Shown piece after piece: positions 58,901 through 64,000 of a DNA stretch of 64,000 nucleotides (within the stretch, counting starts at the first letter, position 1; every line of letters starts with the position of its first letter). The position numbers and the translations under genes are program-made. The notes below the pieces were generated by a model, which was not told where the DNA came from, made no database searches, and worked only from the letters and a program-made list of their open reading frames with translations. This stretch comes from Acanthochlamys bracteata (lineage: Eukaryota > Streptophyta > Magnoliopsida > Pandanales > Velloziaceae), in the NCBI GenBank assembly GCA_019914995.1, contig CM034136.1, positions 759,270-823,269 on the forward strand. The letters run 5' to 3'.

Positions 58901-61900
58901 TTCCGTACTACATCTTTTCCTAACAACAATCATTGCCCGTAGATTATGTTCTCTTGGAAGCTGTCTGTTACTGAAAGGTTTGTTTGCATCAGGCTGTTCT
59001 GGAAAAACAGAGTTACATGCTTATTGGAAGAAATGATGTAGAGAGCTTAATGCGACTTGACCCTGCCAATGCATGCATACGAAATTCATCTCAGCAGCCA
59101 ATCATGGAAAACAATATATCACATGTTGAAGCAATTGGTGTTGAAAGAGAAATGAGTGATCTGTTGCTGGGTTTACGTCCAATCAAACAGGTACATTTGT
59201 GTTGTCTCATCATTTGAGTGTTATGACTTGAATTCTGATATATCAGTATGTATAAATGAGACTATGTTCTTTGCTCTAACTATAGCTTATCTTCGTTGGT
59301 TCTGAGAGAGAGTAAAGTTGTTCACTATGCAGTGAGTAAATTTATACTATGGTTAAAGAATTTTATTGATATGGATGATTCGATAGTTTAAATAATTGCA
59401 GGTTGCATATAATATGCTATGATGTGCATGAAGACGTAAGATACATAGAGTTGCTGTTCTTGGGAAGTTTTATGAAATTTCTTGATGTAGTGAAATTGTT
59501 TGTTGATGTTTACTTATTGCAAAATTGGAATTTTCTAGCAACTAGGGACATGCACATGAATAAACACTGTAGATGAAGCTTTTAACAAGCTACATCATGA
59601 TTTTCATTCAAGAATGCTGTTTGCTGCAATTCATAAAAGCTTAACCACTGCTTTTGTGCTTTGCGGAATGCAGGAGAATCTGATCCGTGATGATCAGAAA
59701 CTTATTTTGTTGGCGTCGCTCAGCGATTCTTTGGAATATCTGGCAGACTCCATCGAGAGGTACTAGTCATCTCTAGTCTCAGGTTATCCTATTTTTGTTG
59801 ACAATGCTACCCCCAGATGGAGAAATATGGTCTACTATTTCCATTGGGATGATAGTGCGACCTTCACTGAGCAATTTTATGCAGTTAGCCAAACTGGTCA
59901 AGTGTAACTTGTTCTGCATACATGTGTGAGTAGCTTAATTGACGGTGGGAATGAGCTTAATTGCCTCCTAAAGTGATCGTTTTGTCTGGATCGAAAGAAC
60001 TACTCGAAAAATTGTCCACAGTGCCTTAACCAATAACCATATTTTAATCAGTTCTTCCATTTTTAAGGTTAATTGGGAGAAAATATGAAATAGGGAGAAG
60101 ATGGTGCAGTTCAGATAAATGCCCCATTTCAATTTTGAAAACCTCATACAGTATGGAAAAATTATAAACAAAAGATGGCAGAACATATGAACATTGTCAA
60201 CAATATAAGTTCAATTTGAACTTAGAAACAAGTTCTTTCAATAATATAATATTTTTTCTTGAAACAAGTATACTTAAGGGCATTAGACACAAGACATCAT
60301 GGTCAGATCCTTACAATTCAAGATATACATGTTTGAGGCTAATTACTCTGTTGTTTTCCTCTTTTTGACGCAGCTTGCAGGAATTCCTTGTCAGAAAACC
60401 CACTCACCTAGAGGATCAGAATCATGCTCATCAAGCACACCATAAACGGACTAAAAGTGCAATTACTAAAAATCTTTCTCCTCTTGCTGAAGAATACAGA
60501 AAACTTGCAATCGATTGCCTTAAAGTTCTGAGAGTGGAAATGCAACTTGAAACACTTTACCACATGCAGGTCTGTAAAGAGGCTACTGATTTCAACTTAT
60601 GCGCTAAGATACCAGAAATATTGATGTAATGGAGATTGAAAAGTATGTGCTTTTCAGGAAATGTCTAGCAGGGAATATTTGGATGATCAAGATTCAGAGG
60701 AGCCTGATGATTTTGTTATTTCACTTACAACACAGGTTAGCTTGTCAAACATAACATCCTGCTTATATAACTTAGAGCTGTTATAACTCCTCTTGCATTT
60801 TGCATGTGTTATCTCTCTTATTAGGCAAAAGATCATCTAAAAGTTACATTACCATTTCTTTTCAACTATTGTTGTATTGACATTGAACTTTGTCAAAGGT
60901 GACATGATCTTCAACTCTGTCAAAGGCAATTGGTTCAGTTATTTTCGCACGGCAGAAAATATAATGTATAGCATGAGAATGATGGATGCATTCGTGCACC
61001 ATATTCACCTTTATATTCCATTGCTCTCTCTCTTTTCATATTTTGCATAAACTTCAGTTCTCTCTAGTTTCAAATGTACAACCTTCTCGACCTAGTTAAA
61101 TGTCCTTTTAGCATAGTGAATTATCTTATACCTACCTGTCATATGATTGACAATTGGAAGCAATGTGGTACATCGGATACGCATTTATCCTGTTCTCATT
61201 TTCAGGTAAATTCATGCTATAACCGTTCACTTTGTAGCATAGTTAATCCATCTTTTGGTCGCTTCGTTCTGTATATATCTAACAGCTTCTTTGTTATACT
61301 ATAAGTAAAACGAACTCCTGAATATATGCCGTTCCTGCTGTATCTTTCACTGTGTTAGCAACCGTCTATTATAGCTGTGATATTTATTCATATAATGCTC
61401 TGCAATATCGTAACTCCAGATAACGCGCCGGGATGAGGAAATGGCACCATTTGTGGCAGAGACAAAAAGAAACTATATATTTGGTGGTATATCTAGTATT
61501 GCAGCAAATGCATCAGTCAAGGTATTTTATTGTTATCATTGTCAATAGAGCATAATGGTTTGTGAGTATCCAAATAGCTGACCCCACCAGCCACACATAG
61601 TAGGGTACATATAGATGTTGCTGCTGTTGTTTGACTTCTTATCTAGACTGTGTCATTTCTTCTATTAAGCACCTAATGTTCATTTTTCAACCAGGCACTA
61701 GCTGAAATGAATTCCTTAAACTTATTAGGCGTGCAGCAAATATGCAGAAATACTATCGCATTGGAGCAGGTAGGCTTCTGACTATAATATTGTGTTATTT
61801 CTAGAAGTTTCTAATCAGATGGTATAAAGTCTGAGAAGTCGAACATGTTCTGGTTTCAAGTTGTTATATGTTTGAGTGAATAAATGATGTTCATGCATTT

Positions 61901-62598
61901 TCTAATTAGAAAACTAAATAATTAGGCCCGTGCAACCAATGTTTTAGCTGTCATTCAAATGTAAATGGATATGTCAGAATACATGATCAGACCAATTAAT
62001 ATAGATTTATGTGTGTTCATGCATTCTGCCAATCTGACTTATCAAAGTGGATATTATGAGCGTTGAATATCCTAAATTGTTGCTGCAGCACGCCTTATTA
62101 AAGTCATATAAGGCCTTAAGTGCACCTATATTATACTTTTGGCATTCTGACATGTGCCAGTTGCAGGCTTTGGCTGCCATACCATCAATAGACAATGAAT
62201 CAGTTCAACAGAGATTAAACCGAGTCAGAACTTGCTATGAGCTTCTAAATTTGCCATTCGAGGTATGTACATGTACTTGGTCAAAATTGTAACTTTTCAG
62301 TATTGCAAGATTGAAAGATGTAGTACCCTTTCTCATTGGATGCAGGCCTTACTTGCTTTCATCACCGAACATGAGAATCTGTTCTCATCTGCAGAGTACG
62401 CTTAGCCGATTTTGATTTCTACTGCCTTTAAGATTAGGATTCTCTTTTTCTTGTTCTTTTTCTATATTAAGTAATTAGACTAATTTTGAATTCTCACGTC
62501 AAAATGACAGGTATTCAAGCCTTTTGAAGGTCAAGGTTCCAGGTAGAGAGGTCCCTACTGATGCACAACAACGGCTGTCTGAGATTCTAAGTCACTAG
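46996..62598 (+). CDS. SEC8: Exocyst complex component SEC8, 26 exons
   Basis: SEC8 is a subunit of the exocyst that tethers secretory vesicles to the plasma membrane. Exons: 46996-47049, 47830-48042, 48204-48377, 49067-49171, 49893-50002, 50816-50989, 51937-52108, 52215-52321, 53715-54013, 54093-54259, 54454-54569, 55350-55417, 56014-56132, 56216-56265, 56361-56461, 57317-57429, 57508-57615, 58993-59190, 59674-59759, 60374-60569, 60658-60735, 61420-61521, 61695-61769, 62167-62262, 62346-62395 and 62511-62598. The total is 1072 residues with every junction in phase, near the usual plant length of about 1050. The N-terminal SEC8 domain shows ESWAAARFDSLPHVVHILTS and ARNKQLRQLWYRSLTLRHI. Later landmarks are MLGKVAAAGAIICQRLRPTI, SECQQLLYEILRATPEAA, ILLASLSDSLEYLADSIERL, LKVLRVEMQLETLYHMQEM and EEPDDFVISLTTQITRRDEE. 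It ends VPTDAQQRLSEILSH. A serine/acid-rich linker lies around residues 270-330. Exon 4 could alternatively end 3 nt earlier. Confidence 0.96.
48670..48900. repeat. Diverged tandem duplication in SEC8 intron 3
   Basis: Two copies of about 110-120 bp: TTGTTAATACTTATTTCTTC near 48672 and TTGTTTAATTCTTATTTCTT near 48792. Each is followed by AAAAAAATTGAT, CGCA and an A-rich AAAGAAAGC / AAAGAAGAAG stretch. Confidence 0.5.
49648..49846. repeat. ~98-bp tandem duplication in SEC8 intron 4
   Basis: GAGTTTCTTAATTGATCCAT occurs at about 49648 and again at about 49746. Both are followed by AATTATGTTTGC, a TTTAGATTTATCAAT / TTTAGGTTTATCAAT segment and TTCTTATT. A fragment of a third unit (CACAAGTTTCT) follows the second copy. 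Confidence 0.75.
51059..51076. repeat. (GT)n microsatellite
   Basis: About nine GT dinucleotides in SEC8 intron 6, inside a T-rich tract. Confidence 0.85.
52818..52995 (-). mobile_element. 3' end fragment of a non-LTR retrotransposon (RTE-type LINE)
   Basis: In SEC8 intron 8, read on the minus strand, the segment carries broken coding matching the extreme C-terminus of plant LINE polyproteins: KRGRPKLT, a VVVKDL segment, then PVKWDKGFNL just before the end. Internal stops and a frame change show it is dead. It terminates in (TTG)n (CAACAACAACAAC on the plus strand at 52819), the tail type of RTE elements and the Au SINE that shares their 3' end. It is truncated at its 5' side to about 180 bp. 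Confidence 0.65.
58137..58218. repeat. 41-bp tandem duplication in SEC8 intron 17
   Basis: ATGACTCCAAACTATTAAAC begins at 58137 and at 58178. Both copies continue with GAGCAAATGAGACGAATCAC / CAGCAAATGAGATGAATCTT. The copies differ at only a few bases, so the duplication is recent. Confidence 0.9.
58787..58815. repeat. Short hairpin (inverted repeat) in SEC8 intron 17
   Basis: CACCCACACCAC and GTGGTAGTGGGTG around a TGAG loop form a 12-bp stem with a one-base bulge. No function is evident; it lies in intron sequence. Confidence 0.5.
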
Positions 62599-64000
62599 AA
62601 TTGACTGGATGATTAGGGATTGCCATGACTGGACACTTCTACAGAGGTCGTCTGTGAGCTGCCTCCACAATGGTATTTATTCTATATATATATATATATA
62701 GATATAGATATATATATATATATATATATATAAACTAGACATGAGATTATGCCAAAGGTTTGCATGAATATTCAGAGATCGACTCTATGGGAAGTGTGGA
62801 CGAAGACAAGCTTTGGAGAATCGATTGCTGCGATATACCCAACAGTTTTCATTTCCAGTGATTGTGTATTATGTGTATGTCGTTTCGTAAGTTATTGTTT
62901 ACAAATGCTTGGCGCTTGTATTTCAAAAATAATGCGTGCTCATCGTCTAGGTTTTACTTTGCCTTTATTTGTGTCAGGTGTAGTTTTGAATTTAGACGGA
63001 CGGCGAAGGGCATGCATGTACATTGCCATTTTTATTGTATCAAAGTGTTACTGTGCTGTATGTATATCATTTTCTTCAGCCTTTGGCATTGAATTGTAGT
63101 TTTGACTTCGTTCGGAATAGAATTTCTGCTCCACAAAGTTCATTAGTATTCTAACGATAGGACATAATAACACCAGGAGACAGCAGTTGATTTACATGCT
63201 GGGACTATCATGGAGTATAACATTTGAAACACAAACTAATAGGTTCCTACATGACCAAAGTTGTCAAGATTGAAATTTTAAGTAAGACTGTTTTGTTTGC
63301 GTATAATTATAAAATTTAATTTTTAAGTATGATTATAAGATCTTATTTATTGGTAATTTTTTTATAAAATTGTTTAATATTTTTAAAATTTTAAATAGTA
63401 TTTATTAAAATTACTGAAAATTTAAAACATAATTTTTTATATTTTATTTAGCTTATTATTATAATTTTTTATAGATTATATTATTATTTTGTAAATTCAT
63501 ATTTATATAGTTATATTTATATTTAGAAATTTATTTTTTTATGTAATCAATCAAATAAGCGTCAAACTATCATCTTTATCACCTCAAAATGAAAAGAAAA
63601 AAATCTATTATCCTACAGAATAATTTTTGCTCCCATAATAATTTTTTTACAGAATAAACTATAAATACCACTGCATTCGCTATAGACGAACGACAAATTT
63701 TTTCTAACTATTTTAGTTTTTTAAAAAATTTTTGAGAGCTCTTCTGATTTATTAAAAAATTTTTATAAATTAAAATCGTAAAATCACAAATAATATTGAA
63801 ATATTAAAAAATTTAGGATTAAAATTAGAATCTTACCGATTGAAAATAAGATCAGAATTTTTTGTCAAATAAAATTATTTTATTGATATAAATTTGTAAG
63901 ATCTAAATTGAAAATTTAACAACTATGAATACATCTCTCTCTTGATGTTGTCATGCACCTGCCAAAGGACAGTACTCTTGCTTTGCTTCTTGACACTATT
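62599..64000. other. SEC8 3'UTR and AT-rich flank to the window end
   Basis: About 62599-63150 is the likely SEC8 3'UTR; open frames at 62749-63099 show no family match and lie in it. About 63290-63900 is strongly AT-rich, perhaps transposon-derived, without clear ends. The last ~60 bases are of ordinary composition. On the minus strand they read NSVKKQSKSTVLWQ up to a possible GTGCATG donor, which could be an exon of a gene beyond the edge, but that is weak. Confidence 0.4.
62677..62732. repeat. (TA)n microsatellite with GATATA interruptions
   Basis: Two TA tracts separated by GATATAGATA, located in the SEC8 3' transcribed region. Confidence 0.9.

Noticed and set aside
62749..63099. Plus-strand frame of 116 codons after SEC8
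   Set aside because: Falls in the expected 3'UTR, has cysteine-rich low-quality content and no conserved motif.

Overview
This is a window of nuclear DNA from a flowering plant. The evidence is split genes with short AT-rich introns (GT-AG, plus three GC-AG), plant-only families (LBD/LOB, AP2, a plastid ribosomal protein with a transit peptide), and many small AT-rich inverted-repeat transposons. I cannot name the species from the sequence. No CRISPR array, operon, rRNA or tRNA gene was seen. I rebuilt the genes exon by exon from splice sites and reading phase, so each gene entry spans introns and lists its exons in the evidence.

Left part (1-21 kb). NTAQ1 (minus), the N-terminal glutamine amidohydrolase of the N-degron pathway, lies at 705-3937. 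Next is an AT-rich, MITE-rich stretch holding three phase-compatible minus-strand exons I cannot identify. An NAD kinase of the cytosolic NADK1 type (plus) covers 9403-17326. It is followed by mitochondrial ribosomal protein mL54 (minus), which has a 1.3-kb 5'UTR intron.

Middle (21-38 kb). A small basic UPF0390/LTV10-like gene has two clean exons and no visible third. Downstream is a frameshifted, Harbinger-type Myb/SANT-like pseudogene. A 705-bp hAT-like MITE with a near-perfect 8-bp target duplication follows. Plastid ribosomal protein L1 (minus) has seven exons. A degenerate ~29-bp minisatellite, interrupted by a Tourist-like MITE, separates it from an AP2 transcription factor locus (plus). 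That locus keeps the family's 9-nt mini-exon but carries at least three single-base frameshifts. An LBD22/23/24-type gene (minus) is convergent with it.

Right part (38-64 kb). LSM5 (plus) is followed by the RNA polymerase II subunit RPB7 (minus), whose large intron holds ~160-200-bp degenerate tandem repeats. SEC8 (plus), the exocyst subunit, has 26 exons over 15.6 kb. RPB7 and SEC8 are divergent, with a second ~27-30-bp degenerate repeat array between them.

Most intact genes are housekeeping functions: protein turnover, NADP supply, organelle translation, mRNA processing and decay, transcription and secretion. They do not form a common pathway and their adjacency looks incidental. I found no convincing new multi-gene system. 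The points most worth a second look are the degenerate repeat arrays flanking two minus-strand genes, the AP2 locus with indels but intact splice structure, the three GC-AG introns, and the orphan minus-strand exons at 5.5-6.9 kb.
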